Assembly (NCBI GenBank): GCA_046046245.1
Contig: JBJOKE010000049.1
Coordinates: forward strand, 22,522 to 86,521
Length of the DNA stretch: 64,000 nt
Direction of reading: 5' to 3'
DNA from: UBA4615 sp046046245
GTDB taxonomy: Bacteria > Pseudomonadota > Gammaproteobacteria > Burkholderiales > Burkholderiaceae_E
Shown in pieces: positions 40,883-50,898 of this stretch. Position numbers and translations under genes: made by a program. The notes beneath the pieces are model-generated. The model did no database searches, was not told the origin of the DNA, and worked only from the letters and a program-made list of their open reading frames with translations. The stretch's first letter is position 1, and each line of letters begins with the position of its first letter.

Positions 40883-41689
40883 TCATGCAGCGCGGTTTGC
40901 GGCTTGGCGCAACAGCGCCAAGTGAAGGTTGTCGCCAAACGCGCGTACCTGCTCCATCGCTGCCTTGTTGCGCCGGACTAGCCAGTTGTAGCCGAGTACT
41001 GCCGGGACTGCGACGGCCAAACCAATCGCCGTCATTATCAGCGCTTCGCCGACTGGACCAGCGACTTTGTCGATAGATGCCTGGCCCGCGACGCCGATCG
41101 CAGTAAGGGCGTGGTAGATCCCCCAGACGGTGCCGAACAGTCCGACAAACGGGGCGGTCGATCCAACCGTGGCGAGGACAGCCAACCCATCCTGCAGACG
41201 GTTCTGAACGGTATGGATAGCACGCTGCACGGAAAGCGTTATCCACGTGTTGAGGTCGATTTGGGTTGTAAGTGCATCCTCGTGATGCTGCGACGCGCCG
41301 ATCCCGGCATCGGCGACATATCGAAACGGGCTCGCCTCGTCGAGCTTACTCACGCCATCGGCCAGCGACTTCGACTTCCAGAACGACTCGCTGACCGCGT
41401 GTGCGTGGCTGTTGAGCTTCGACTGCTCCATCAGTTTGCTGACGATCACGTACCACGTGCCCATTGACATCAACAGCAGGATGATCAACGTCCCCTTCGC
41501 GACAAAGTCGCCTTGGGACCAGAGTGCAGCAAAGCCGTAAGGGTTCTCGACGATCCGCACGGCGGTCGGTGATCCCTCCGCAAAGGCCCGAAGTGGCGCT
41601 GTACTCAAAGCGGCAACGGCAACGGCGACAAAGCGGCGGACAAGAAATGCAGGCAATTCGGCGGCAAACGAGATCGGGCAGCGATTCAT
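40883..41689 (-). CDS. exbB: ExbB/TolQ-family motor subunit
   Basis: 268 residues from ATG 41689, preceded by GGAGAG. There is an additional N-terminal signal-like helix (FVAVAVAALSTAPLRAFA) and periplasmic stretch before the three ExbB helices, as in some longer ExbB proteins. Family motifs: FVAKGTLIILLLMSMGTWYVIV, TVGSTAPFVGLFGTVWGIYHAL and EALIMTAIGLAVAVPAVLGYN. Surrounds ExbD to form the proton-driven motor. 42 bases after tonB. Confidence 0.92.
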   Translation of the reverse strand: MNRCPISFAAELPAFLVRRFVAVAVAALSTAPLRAFAEGSPTAVRIVENPYGFAALWSQGDFVAKGTLIILLLMSMGTWYVIVSKLMEQSKLNSHAHAVSESFWKSKSLADGVSKLDEASPFRYVADAGIGASQHHEDALTTQIDLNTWITLSVQRAIHTVQNRLQDGLAVLATVGSTAPFVGLFGTVWGIYHALTAIGVAGQASIDKVAGPVGEALIMTAIGLAVAVPAVLGYNWLVRRNKAAMEQVRAFGDNLHLALLRQAANRAA

Positions 41690-41731
41690 TAGGCTCTCCG
41701 GGTTCAGTTGATGCACCAACGCGATGGGCGG

Positions 41732-42433
41732 TCAGTTGTCGAGCACCCACCTGTACTTCAGCGTTACCCACGACGGCTGCGGCCTTCCGTCGACCGTTCC
41801 GGGCTTGAATCGGCATAAGCTCAAGGCATTGCGCGCCGCCTCGTCCAAGCGCGAGTAGCCACTCGATGTAACGATCTCGCTCTCGGTGACTCGGCCTTCT
41901 ATGTCAACCAACAAGCGCATCGCCACGGTGCCACTCTCTTCAAGGCGACGCGACACGGCGGGGTACTCGGGCTTTATACAGTCTCGGGCCGCATCGACGA
42001 CCGGTGCAGTACGTTCAGGTGCCCGTACTGGTTCAACGTGTGACGACGACGCAGGTGCTGGCGCACTCGCCGGCGTCGAAGACGATGCAACGATCGGGCT
42101 GCGGGCCTCTTCGCGAGCGGCCAAAGAAACGTCGGGTACCGGCGTTGGCGCAGTGGGCAGTGTCGACGTCGCTGAAAGCGTCTCTGAGGATGATCTGGAT
42201 GGCTTTGCGGGAGTCTTCCGGAGCTCCTTAGACGCTGGCGAAGGTGTGACTGTAGGGGACTGGAACAGCTTCACCTCATACACAATACTGGCCGCACCAG
42301 GATTCTGCGCGACGTCGACTGCTTGGCGAGTCAGTCCGGCTACCAGCGCATAGACAATCGCGACGTGTACTGCAGCTGCTATCGCTAATCCAGTGAGGCG
42401 TCGTATGGAAGACTGCGGATTGGCGTAATGCAT
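41732..42433 (-). CDS. tonB: TonB energy transducer
   Basis: 233 residues: membrane anchor GLAIAAAVHVAIVYALVAGL, a Ser/Ala/Pro-rich periplasmic spacer (less Pro/Lys-rich than E. coli TonB) and a C-terminal TonB domain with KPEYPAVSRRLEESGTVAMR, SSGYSRLDEAARNAL and CRFKPGTVDG. First gene of the operon, so it is expressed together with its own motor. Likely serves the receptor gene transcribed in the opposite direction. Confidence 0.92.
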   Translation of the reverse strand: MHYANPQSSIRRLTGLAIAAAVHVAIVYALVAGLTRQAVDVAQNPGAASIVYEVKLFQSPTVTPSPASKELRKTPAKPSRSSSETLSATSTLPTAPTPVPDVSLAAREEARSPIVASSSTPASAPAPASSSHVEPVRAPERTAPVVDAARDCIKPEYPAVSRRLEESGTVAMRLLVDIEGRVTESEIVTSSGYSRLDEAARNALSLCRFKPGTVDGRPQPSWVTLKYRWVLDN

Positions 42434-43655
42434 AGTTGAATGACCATCACCAACACGCTAAGCCTACGCCATGTTGCGCATCACGTCTTCAAAGAAGCCT
42501 TGCTCTGTCGAGAAACCGCACGGGGCCGACGAAGTATCGAGCGCGCGTATGGACCGTATTGAGCGCGTCGAGGAATGGTTGCGTTGATTCGGGCGGGGAT
42601 GTCTCAGTTGATGCGCTGGCCAGCGTATTGCGAATCCAGTTCCGTCAGGGTGTGTTGCGGATAACTCTGAGCAGGCAGCGGATGTCGCAGCAGTCGAGCA
42701 GATTGTGCGACCGCAGCGTGCTGGGCGTGTTCACTGAGCGGCACGGCCTTCGTTGGTCGATTGGCTCGGGGTGTACAGGTCCGACGACAGTCTCGAACAA
42801 CACCTGTTGTCGGCGCCGCAGGCGCCGCGCGAAGAGGGGCTCCGCGCCGGGCTGACTGAGCCGCTCGAGGGCTTCTCGTGAACATGAAGACCACACGGGC
42901 CCGGTGATCCATGACGCCGCGCACGTCGACCGGCGAACTGAGCGCTTGGCACCACGCGCAACACCCCGTCGGTCAGCATCGATGTCTACGTACGACCGTT
43001 GATCGGTCAGCCGACGAATACGTCCATGACGAGGCCGAACAAACAAGGCCGATCCGGATGTCGTGGCGTCGCTGCTGGATCTCCAAAGCTGATTCGAACA
43101 GAGAGACTCGAGCGGGCGCATCGCGATCTGTGCCTTGCGTGGATCGAACATCGTGCGGATCGAGTTGGCAACTACGGCCGTGTATAGCGTGGGAGGCGTC
43201 CGGTAGGCGACCGTACGCCCTATGAAAACGTACTCGCGACTCTTGTGCAGGTAGCGTTCGTACGGCTTCATCCGTTGGGCGGGCAGGCTTGAATGCGATT
43301 CGACGAGAGGACGTCCCCCGCTTCTCGGCGGAGCAGGGCTGCTAAGTCGCCAAAAAGCCGCCCGCGAGACACTGCGTTCCCGCTGCGTCGGTGCCGCCGC
43401 GATACCGTACGAGTGGATCACGCATCCTCGTGGAGGACATGTAGTGGCGTTTGCCATCATCCTCTCAAGATTCGGAGTCCTTGAGCAACGCACGGCGGGT
43501 CATGGGACTGCGGCGAGGCCTCAAACGTTCCGGAAGCGACATGCGCAGGCGACGCACGGGTTGGCGCCCGCAACGCCTTAGCTAAGTGGGGTGTACAGCG
43601 CCCGCTTAGGAACGGTTAGGATTAGCCCCTCGCGTTGGTCGTGAGGAGCTGAGCC
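42434..43655. other. 1.2-kb gap between divergent tonB and receptor genes
   Basis: Short overlapping frames occur on both strands, none with a recognisable motif, a convincing ribosome binding site or consistent codon bias. GC looks lower than in the conjugative block. It may contain a decayed gene and the promoters of the tonB operon and the receptor; GAGGAGCTGAG at 43641-43651 is the receptor's Shine-Dalgarno. No clear Fur box was found. Confidence 0.5.
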
Positions 43656-45872
43656 ATGGCTGCACCGACGATTGCACGAGCATTGGCTCGACTGAAGGGA
43701 TGTCTGGCTTGTGCTCTGCCCGCGCTGGCCATGGGCCAAGAGGCGCCCGGCGTCGACCCGTCCGCAGGTCAGCTCGACACCGTTACGGTCCGCTCACGCC
43801 GCATCGACGAGCGCTTTACGTCCACCGCATCGACGGTGACGATGACGCGCCAGGACATCGAGGCCAGCGGCGCCAACACCGTCGGCGACCTGCTGCGGCT
43901 CGCGCCGGGCCTGCAGGTCACCACCACGGCAAACGGCGGGCTCGAGATCCGTATGCGCGGCATGGGGCCGCAGAGCACGAGAATCCTCATCGACGGCTCG
44001 CCGGTCAGCGCGACGCAGCGGACCGTGCAGTTGCCGCTGGATGAACTTCCCGCCGACCTGATCGACCGCGTGGAAATCCGGCGTGCGCCGACGGCCGAGC
44101 AGGAGGGCTCGGCCGGCGGGTCGATCAACATCGTGTTGCGCGGCGCCCAAGCCAAGCGAGAGACCTACGTCTGGCTGACCGACCAGCACGTCTGGGGACG
44201 GGACGCCGTGGCGATGTTCCTGTCGACCACCGGGCCGCTCGGTCGTGCGCCTGCTGGCGACGCCACGAAGGACGCTGCCGCCCCGTCGTGGACGTACTTC
44301 CTGTCCATCACCGGCGGGCCGCGCAACCTGGGCCAGGACGTCTCCCGCACCAGCGAGTCGGTCCTCGGTACCAGCATCGCGGAGGAGCGCGGGCGCCTTC
44401 GCAACGAAACCTGGACGCTGACGCCGCGGATCACCGGGCGGCTCGATGGCGGGCGTCACCAGATCACGCTGCGGCCGCTCGTGTCGATCAGCGACCAAAA
44501 CGGCGAGGTCGGCGGCGACAGCACAGGACGCGCGGCGGGACAGGCTTTCACCGGTCGTGCCGACGCGCACTGGCTCTTCGATCGCCGCTACGGTCTGCTC
44601 GCCGCCGACTGGAACTGGCGGGTCGGCGGCGGACGCCTCGAATCGACACTGTCGACCGACCGTGCCGACAGCCGATACGCGATGCAGCGGGACGCGACCT
44701 TCACCGGTACCGGCGGCGCTGTCGCGTCATCCAGCCGTCTGAGGGAGGAGCGGCTGGAGCGCAGCAGTCTGGTCCGGACCAAGTACACGTCCGTCGTCGA
44801 AGAGACCGTGCTGTCCGGCGGTCTGGAGACCGGCCGCACTCAGCTGGACATCGACGGCAGCTGGCAGCTGGCCGGTGTCGACACCGCGCAGTCACTCGCG
44901 GCGTCGCTGTCGAACGCATCGGTGTGGGGCCAGGTGGAGCGGCCGATCGAGTCGTGGCAAAGCACGATCGTGGCAGGTCTGCGCGGCCAGCGGCACACGC
45001 TCGCCAGCATGTCGGGCACCGCCGACGTGGATCGCAGTTTCGACTACCTTCAGCCGTCGATCAACAGCCGCACCCGCCTCGGCGATGATCTGCAGTTGCG
45101 CCTGAACGTGGCGCGCGTCACGCGCACGCCGCGGATCTGGGAATTGACGGACCGACCCGTGCCGACGCTCGGTGCCAACTCCACGCTGAGCCCCGACTTT
45201 CGCGGCACGCCCACGTTGAGGCCGGAATCCACCGTGACGTTCGATGTGGGCCTGGATCATCGGCTCGCCCGTGGCGGCCAGGCCGGCCTGAACCTGTTCG
45301 TGCGCGAGCAGCACGACGTGATCGCGCAGCGGCTGGGCCTCGAGCGCGGCCGCTGGACTGCACGGCCGGACAACGTCGGCAGCGCTCGCGTGTGGGGGGT
45401 GGAGAGCGACCTGCGCACCGACCTGCGGTGGTTGGGGCTGGCGCCAGACTGGACGCTGTCGGCCACGGCCAACGTCTTTCTGTCGCGGATGCTCGACGGC
45501 GACATCGCCGGCCAGCGGATTCCCGGACAGGCGCGCTACGTCGGCACGCTCAACGTCGCCAAGCCGCTGAAGGTCTCCGGTGGCTGGTACGGCGGCGCGA
45601 CGCTGGCCCTGACCGGCGCGGCCGACCTTGACCTGCCCGGGGCGGACGGCCTTCGCGTCGTCGGGCGCCAGCGCTCGTTTCAGCAGCTGGACCTGTACGT
45701 CGGAAGCGTGCTGCCCAACCTCGGGTTCTGGCGGATCAACGTCTACAACGTCACCGACTTCCGCCGCGACGCCGCGCGGCGGGTGACCGATCCGAGCGGG
45801 CAGACGTGGCAGGACGGTGCCGTGACGGTGCTTACGCCGCGGATCTTCCTGACGGTTGGGACGCGGTTCTAG
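43656..45872 (+). CDS. TonB-dependent outer-membrane receptor
   Basis: 738 residues: signal peptide (LACALPALAMGQ), a TonB box QLDTVTVRSRR near residue 38, plug domain with DIEASGANTVGDLLRLAPGLQV, RMRGMGPQSTRILIDG and EQEGSAGGSINIVL, then a 22-strand-type barrel ending in a typical aromatic terminus (VGTRF). No N-terminal signalling (FecA-type) extension, so it is not a direct sigma/anti-sigma sensor. Opposite strand to its tonB operon and next to an NRPS cluster with exporter, which suggests uptake of a metal complex of that product; the ligand cannot be read from sequence. Confidence 0.9.
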   Translation: MAAPTIARALARLKGCLACALPALAMGQEAPGVDPSAGQLDTVTVRSRRIDERFTSTASTVTMTRQDIEASGANTVGDLLRLAPGLQVTTTANGGLEIRMRGMGPQSTRILIDGSPVSATQRTVQLPLDELPADLIDRVEIRRAPTAEQEGSAGGSINIVLRGAQAKRETYVWLTDQHVWGRDAVAMFLSTTGPLGRAPAGDATKDAAAPSWTYFLSITGGPRNLGQDVSRTSESVLGTSIAEERGRLRNETWTLTPRITGRLDGGRHQITLRPLVSISDQNGEVGGDSTGRAAGQAFTGRADAHWLFDRRYGLLAADWNWRVGGGRLESTLSTDRADSRYAMQRDATFTGTGGAVASSSRLREERLERSSLVRTKYTSVVEETVLSGGLETGRTQLDIDGSWQLAGVDTAQSLAASLSNASVWGQVERPIESWQSTIVAGLRGQRHTLASMSGTADVDRSFDYLQPSINSRTRLGDDLQLRLNVARVTRTPRIWELTDRPVPTLGANSTLSPDFRGTPTLRPESTVTFDVGLDHRLARGGQAGLNLFVREQHDVIAQRLGLERGRWTARPDNVGSARVWGVESDLRTDLRWLGLAPDWTLSATANVFLSRMLDGDIAGQRIPGQARYVGTLNVAKPLKVSGGWYGGATLALTGAADLDLPGADGLRVVGRQRSFQQLDLYVGSVLPNLGFWRINVYNVTDFRRDAARRVTDPSGQTWQDGAVTVLTPRIFLTVGTRF

Positions 45873-46856
45873 CCGGCACACCCAACGCACTGACGTATCC
45901 TTTGGGAAGCTGATCGGATCAAAGCTGACGTAGGTGCGCTTCGAATATCCCTAGCGCAGAAACGTTGAGGCATTGAAGACGCTCAAATTCAATCGGGAGC
46001 GGCCGCCATGCGTGCCGCGCCACGCCGAGGCCGGAACGACTGAAGCGGCGTATTCGGACATCCACAGATTCCGGGGGCGACGGCTTAGGGATTCAGGAAG
46101 CAGTACGCAAGCGGGGCCTGACCCAGCTGCATGAGTTGAATCTGTTTAGGAAGAACAACGCCCTTTTTGAAGCGTCCCGGAGCCGAAATCGCGACCGACC
46201 AGTACGTCCTGACGAGGTGACTCGACCGCGGCACTTGTGCCTCCTCCCAATTGGGGCTCACGCAATGCACCCCTGGAGCAGCTCTGGTTCGTCAACGTCT
46301 GTGCGGATCGGCTTGGGGGATCAGCCGTAATGCGTTTACCGCATGAGCACGTGGCCGGAGCGAACAGGGCTGAGCACGCCTTTGCCGAGGCATAACACGC
46401 AGCCCATCGGTCGCACGAATTGTGGCGCTCGCGACCGCTGGCCTCGGTGGATATCGCAAATCGCAGAATCCCCCCTGTTTGCTCAGTTTCACAGATGGCT
46501 TGCGTGCTTGAAGACGCTGCATGCGAGAGTCATTCGGTCACACGAAGCAGAAATTGCTCTACGTTCGTGCTTGGTCGATACCGAAAGTCGATGTGGATGC
46601 GATGACTACCTTCATACGCTGTCGAAACGAGGGACCGGCCAAGGTGTTGTTTGGCGTCGCGTGCCCGCACGAAGAGCGCCGACAACTATGATTGCCCGCT
46701 ACAGATGTCAATAGACTCTGCCTCTCTCCCAACGCAGTTCAAGCATATCTGGCGGCTCTTGCTGACGCCGAGCATACCGCGGCGGCCGACGTGTACTGTT
46801 ACAGACAGTCCAGATGGAACCATGCAGGGCATTCGGTGCAAGGAACTGCATGGTCC
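45873..46856. other. 1-kb stretch without a supported gene
   Basis: Between the receptor and the phosphopantetheinyl transferase. The longest frames (123 residues at 46343-46714 plus; 61 residues at 46085-46270 minus) lack family motifs, credible starts and codon bias. GC is visibly lower than in the flanks. It may hold eroded coding sequence; nothing further can be supported. Confidence 0.5.
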
Positions 46857-47576
46857 CTATCGACAGTCTCTCCAAACTACTCCGGTCCAGACGTGGCCCT
46901 CGAGCCGGCGCCACGCAACGCGAAGCGCTTTACCCCGGGGCAGACGTGGCGATAAATCCACCAGCAGCTGCAGTCGCAACTCTTGCGAAACGGGGTCGAC
47001 ATCGACGATCTCGGCCTCCAAGAAGTCGAAGTATCGTCCAGCCTCCGCGCTTAAGCACTTGAAAAGGGCCTCCTTCGCAGAAAAGCCCGTCACGAGGCCA
47101 TCCTCAACACACATCAGCCGATCCACTTCCCGCGCGGTCAGGCACAAGTGCATCGCGTCCGCTGCGTCAGCCGTCAGCGGCAGGCGCTCTAGATCTACCC
47201 CGAGTGCATCGAGCCGCGGACTGCGCAAGCCGGCGGTAACAACAAGCAACTCGTCAGTGTGTGCGATCGAACCCAATACGTTGCGAGGCCAAACGGGTCG
47301 CCTACCCAGCTGCCCCACCCATTGGTCGCCAACCGGCACTCCGAGCCGGCTTAGAAGGACCGCAGCGCCGATGCGCCCGAGAAGGTACTCGTAGCGTCGC
47401 GACGGCCGGGAGCGGCAGATGCCGGCAGGCCAGCGGTGCACGAGTAAGGACTCCGAAGCGGCAACACACTCCGCCCGCTTGCGCACAAATACATGGGGGC
47501 AATCAGCCGGCCACGGGAGTTTGGGCGGCTCCAAAACTTGACCAAGGCGCGGCAGCAAGGCGGGTAGGTCGATCAT
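46857..47576 (-). CDS. EntD/Sfp-type 4'-phosphopantetheinyl transferase
   Basis: 239 residues from ATG 47576. Family motifs: GSIAHTDELLVV, ALGVDLERL (the Mg-binding G-V-D-x-E) and FSAKEALFKCL (the F-S-x-K-E-x-x-x-K signature). It transfers phosphopantetheine from CoA to the Ser of carrier domains, here Ser74, Ser1126 and Ser2172 of the large NRPS and the free ACP. Its ATG overlaps the stop of the adaptor gene, so enzyme activation and export are co-expressed. Confidence 0.88.
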   Translation of the reverse strand: MIDLPALLPRLGQVLEPPKLPWPADCPHVFVRKRAECVAASESLLVHRWPAGICRSRPSRRYEYLLGRIGAAVLLSRLGVPVGDQWVGQLGRRPVWPRNVLGSIAHTDELLVVTAGLRSPRLDALGVDLERLPLTADAADAMHLCLTAREVDRLMCVEDGLVTGFSAKEALFKCLSAEAGRYFDFLEAEIVDVDPVSQELRLQLLVDLSPRLPRGKALRVAWRRLEGHVWTGVVWRDCR

Positions 47577-48898
47577 CGGACCTTCATCGCCTCGTCGGTC
47601 GCACGCTCCAACGGAAAAAGGAAGAAGTCGATGATTCGGCGGCGGTCGGTATATATGTCGACTTGCGCGGTCATACCCGGCGCGAGCCGAAGTCGATCGT
47701 TCGACTCCGGACGTGCCACTACGTGGCCGCGAAACATGTACTGCGGAAACGAACCCGTGGCCGCGCGTACTTGCGCAGCCTCTGTCAGCAATGAGACGTT
47801 GCCGGCATTCGAGAGTTCGGCGTCCGGGCTGACCCATTCCAGGCGCCCTTCAAGGCGCCCAAACTTCTGAAATGGAAATGCGTCCAGCTTGATGTCGACT
47901 GGCTGGCCCGCTTGCAGGTAACCTCTTTCTTCGTTGGGAACAAGTACCTCCAGCAACAACCGCGCATTGGCCGGAACGATCTGCAGCAGAACGTCGCCGG
48001 GCGCCACACCAGCGCCGATGGTCGTCACCATCACGCGCTGGACGATGCCGTCTTGGGGCGCGGTCACGCGCGTATCGGAGAGGCGCTTCTCGGCTTTGCT
48101 CAGTTCTGCGTTGAGCTGCAGAACGGCTGACCGTCTGTCGCTTATTCCTTGAGCAATTTCCAGTCTGTAGGCAGCGCCGACTTGCAAGAGGCGCTGGCGC
48201 GCCTCGCTGATCTCGTGCTCCAGCCGTTCGTTGGTAACCCGCTGCGCTGTGATGTCGCGTTCAAGTGCCAGTACATCGTCCTTGAGCTGCAGATACTGAA
48301 AACGGGGCATCGCAACATCGACGTACGGTCGCGCGCGCTGCTCCTTCTCCTTCGCTATCATCAGGCGCGCCTCCTGTGCCTTCAAAGCCAGTTCACCGCT
48401 TGAGAGCGCAGCGCGGCGGGCGTCCACTGCTGATCGTGCTTCCTGCATTCGATGCTGCAGGCTCTCGTGCCGAGTCGTCTGGACGGCCCTCTGCATGCTG
48501 TAACGATCGCCACGGCCTCCCGGATCGGCGCTTTGCGGGAACCCCGGCCGGCCGCCTGCCTCTGCTTCGAGACGTGACAGCTCCATCTGCAGCTGCTCGA
48601 CCCTTTCCGATATCGAGGCGATTTCTGCGCGGAATGCGGTGTCATCAAGTTCCAGCAGAACGTCGCCAGTTCGTACGGCGTCACCATCCCTTACGTGGAT
48701 CGCCCGTACCGTGCCGATGACGGCCGGCTGCACCGATTTGATAAGGCCCTCTGTGATGACCCGGCCTCGTGCGGTAGTAACGACATCGAGGTGCCCGATG
48801 AAGCTCCATGCCAACATCGCAAGGATGAAGAAACACAATAGCCAGACGACCAGATGTGAAGCACCACTCGGCAGGCGTGTCGGCGTCTCGGCGATCAT
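47573..48898 (-). CDS. HlyD-type membrane fusion protein
   Basis: 441 residues: short cytoplasmic start, one membrane helix (HLVVWLLCFFILAMLAWSFIG), lipoyl half-motif VQPAVIGTVRAIHVRDGDAVRTGD, a long coiled-coil hairpin (about 95-290), the second half-motif DTRVTAPQDGIVQRV and a beta-barrel end with MTAQVDIYTDRRRI. This is the layout of type I secretion adaptors, which join an inner-membrane ABC protein to a TolC channel; no TolC gene is in the window. Overlaps the ABC gene by 4 bases. Confidence 0.9.
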   Translation of the reverse strand: MIAETPTRLPSGASHLVVWLLCFFILAMLAWSFIGHLDVVTTARGRVITEGLIKSVQPAVIGTVRAIHVRDGDAVRTGDVLLELDDTAFRAEIASISERVEQLQMELSRLEAEAGGRPGFPQSADPGGRGDRYSMQRAVQTTRHESLQHRMQEARSAVDARRAALSSGELALKAQEARLMIAKEKEQRARPYVDVAMPRFQYLQLKDDVLALERDITAQRVTNERLEHEISEARQRLLQVGAAYRLEIAQGISDRRSAVLQLNAELSKAEKRLSDTRVTAPQDGIVQRVMVTTIGAGVAPGDVLLQIVPANARLLLEVLVPNEERGYLQAGQPVDIKLDAFPFQKFGRLEGRLEWVSPDAELSNAGNVSLLTEAAQVRAATGSFPQYMFRGHVVARPESNDRLRLAPGMTAQVDIYTDRRRIIDFFLFPLERATDEAMKVR

Positions 48899-50574
48899 TC
48901 GTCTTCCCCGCCCATACGACCGGAAGAGACGTCGGAGTGCTCTGCGCTCCCGTCATTGACACGAATCAAGTGATCGGCGTTCGCCAGCACATGGCTGCGA
49001 TGCGTGACAACGATGAGAGACATGTCGGGGCGGGTACGCCGGATGTCGGCCAGTACCATGGCCTCCGTTTCGGCGTCGAGTGCGTTGGTCGCCTCGTCCA
49101 GTACAAGCACGGCGGGCGCCGCGAGAAGTGCTCGTGCGAGCGCAATCCGTTGACGTTGCCCAGAGGAGAGCTGCGTGGCGCGTTCGTCCAGAAGCGTATC
49201 GAGCGCGTCGGGGAGATCGTAGACGAAGGAGTGCGCATGCGCGTCCTGACAGGCCTGCCGCAACTCCTGTTCGCTCGACGCGGACAGGCGACCCAGAATG
49301 TTCTCGCGCACGGTTCCACGGAAGATTGCCGCGTCATGCGTAAGCAGAATCACGCGGCGCCGTAGCTCGGTGAGCTCGACGTCCCGCATTTCGGTGCCGC
49401 CGATGGTGATGTGCCCCATCGTCGGCAAGAGGTGCCGTTGGAGCATTCGGGCGAGAGTGCTCTTGCCAGAGCCGCTGCGCCCAACGATGCCGACAAAGGC
49501 GCCCCTCGGAATGGTGAAGGAGACATCACGAAGCACCATCTGCGTGTCGGCACCGTAGCGGAACGACACACCGTGAAAGCGGATCGCTCCATCCGAAAAC
49601 GGAAACCTCGGCATTGCAGAGGGCGAACTCTCATCGGGTTGATCGTGAAGCTCGTCCAGATGCTTCTTGGCGGCTTGGATACGGGTGAAGCCCATGAAGA
49701 TCTGGAAGATCCTGGTGCTGGGAGCGACGACTCGCAGAGAGAACATGTAGCAGGCAAGCAGCTGGCCGAAAGTCAGGCGATTCGACAGTACCTCTACTGC
49801 TCCGATCCACAGTACAGCCAGCACGACTAGCCGCTGGAGTACCACCACGAGCGTGTCTTCGACGGCTGCGCTGCGCTTTGCCTCCAGTCCCGCGGTCACA
49901 AATGCCTCGTGCGTGGCTGTCCATTTCGTTGACCAGACGTCTTCCATCGACATCGTCTTGAGAGTTGCGATGTTCTGTAGCCCCTCGGCGACCTGAGCCT
50001 CGAAGGCCGCACGGTGGTCGCTGAGCAGTTGGTAGCGGTGCCGGACAATTGGCCGCAGCCACAGCGAGAGCAGCACCAGCAGCGGAATGCAGGACGCGAC
50101 GACGACGGCAAGCACGCTGCTGTAGATGGCGATCAGCGTCAGCACAAGCAGCATGAACGCGAGATCGACTACTGAAGCGACAGATGCCGCAGACAGGAAG
50201 TCGCGGATGGTCTGAATCTCCCTTACCTCTTGGGCGATTGCTCCCTTCGCCCGTGAGTCGAAGTACGAGAGCGGCAGCGCCATCAACTTGCGGATGACGG
50301 GGCGCGTGAGGCACTCGTCGACGGTAGCGGAGAGGTGGTGAATGTGGCGCGCGTAAACAAAACTGAGGATGGCTTCGAACACGACGGCACAGGCTATGCC
50401 GAGGCCGATCACGTGCAGGGTGCTGTAGCTGTTGTGGACGACGACTTTGTCAAAGACAAGCTGAACAAACACCGGAATCGCGAGCGTAAGGAGGTCTACG
50501 CAGAACGCAGCCAATACGGTCTCGACGACGAATAGCTTAGGCGCGGACGAAAGGATGGATGCTAGCCGTGTCAC
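48895..50574 (-). CDS. HlyB-like ABC exporter (fused permease and ATPase), no C39 domain
   Basis: 559 residues from GTG 50574. Six-helix permease aligned with HlyB (FDKVVVHNSYSTLHVIGLG, LPLSYFDSRAKG, EVREIQTIRDFLS), then the ATPase: Walker A GRSGSGKST, signature LSSGQRQRIALARALL, Walker B VLVLDEATNALDAE and the H-loop VVTHRS. HlyB-type exporters begin with a C39 peptidase-like domain of about 125 residues; here the permease starts directly. That fits export of a non-ribosomal compound rather than a leader-bearing peptide. Confidence 0.9.
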   Translation of the reverse strand: MTRLASILSSAPKLFVVETVLAAFCVDLLTLAIPVFVQLVFDKVVVHNSYSTLHVIGLGIACAVVFEAILSFVYARHIHHLSATVDECLTRPVIRKLMALPLSYFDSRAKGAIAQEVREIQTIRDFLSAASVASVVDLAFMLLVLTLIAIYSSVLAVVVASCIPLLVLLSLWLRPIVRHRYQLLSDHRAAFEAQVAEGLQNIATLKTMSMEDVWSTKWTATHEAFVTAGLEAKRSAAVEDTLVVVLQRLVVLAVLWIGAVEVLSNRLTFGQLLACYMFSLRVVAPSTRIFQIFMGFTRIQAAKKHLDELHDQPDESSPSAMPRFPFSDGAIRFHGVSFRYGADTQMVLRDVSFTIPRGAFVGIVGRSGSGKSTLARMLQRHLLPTMGHITIGGTEMRDVELTELRRRVILLTHDAAIFRGTVRENILGRLSASSEQELRQACQDAHAHSFVYDLPDALDTLLDERATQLSSGQRQRIALARALLAAPAVLVLDEATNALDAETEAMVLADIRRTRPDMSLIVVTHRSHVLANADHLIRVNDGSAEHSDVSSGRMGGEDE

Positions 50575-50898
50575 TCGAGCAGTCGTCTTGCTACACAGAT
50601 CTGCATCCTATAGCATGATCCGCATAGAGGGAGAGCCGCCGGGATTAGGGGCGCCTAAGCGCAACAAAGACGCAAAGCCGGAAAGCAGGCGCAGACGGGA
50701 AGCGTGCTTGGGTCCATGCGCGCATCCTTTGCAGCGAGGTGATGCGCTCCATGCCGAGTTCACGAGGTTCTCCGCGCGAGCACCCGGCTGGGCGTTGCCC
50801 CACCGCGTAGTTGTTCAATTGATTGACGATCGGGGCAATGCAAGTAGAGACGGCGTGTCGGCTTGCGAAACGGCAACAGGCTGGGTGTGGGAGGCCAG
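50575..50898. other. Divergent promoter region of export and NRPS genes
   Basis: 324 bases between the leftward exporter operon and the rightward NRPS genes. No gene is supported. A TTGCTA (50588-50593) with TATAGC (50609-50614) is a poor promoter-like pair with a 15-base spacer. GTGGGAGG at 50887-50894 is the Shine-Dalgarno of the first NRPS gene. Confidence 0.5.

Noticed and set aside
42645..43493. 282-residue minus-strand frame between tonB and the receptor
   Set aside because: No recognisable domain, no ribosome binding site, uneven composition; could be decayed DNA but not a supportable gene.
50863..50898. Longer start for the first NRPS
   Set aside because: It adds residues before the TubC docking domain and lacks a ribosome binding site, whereas TTG 50899 has one.
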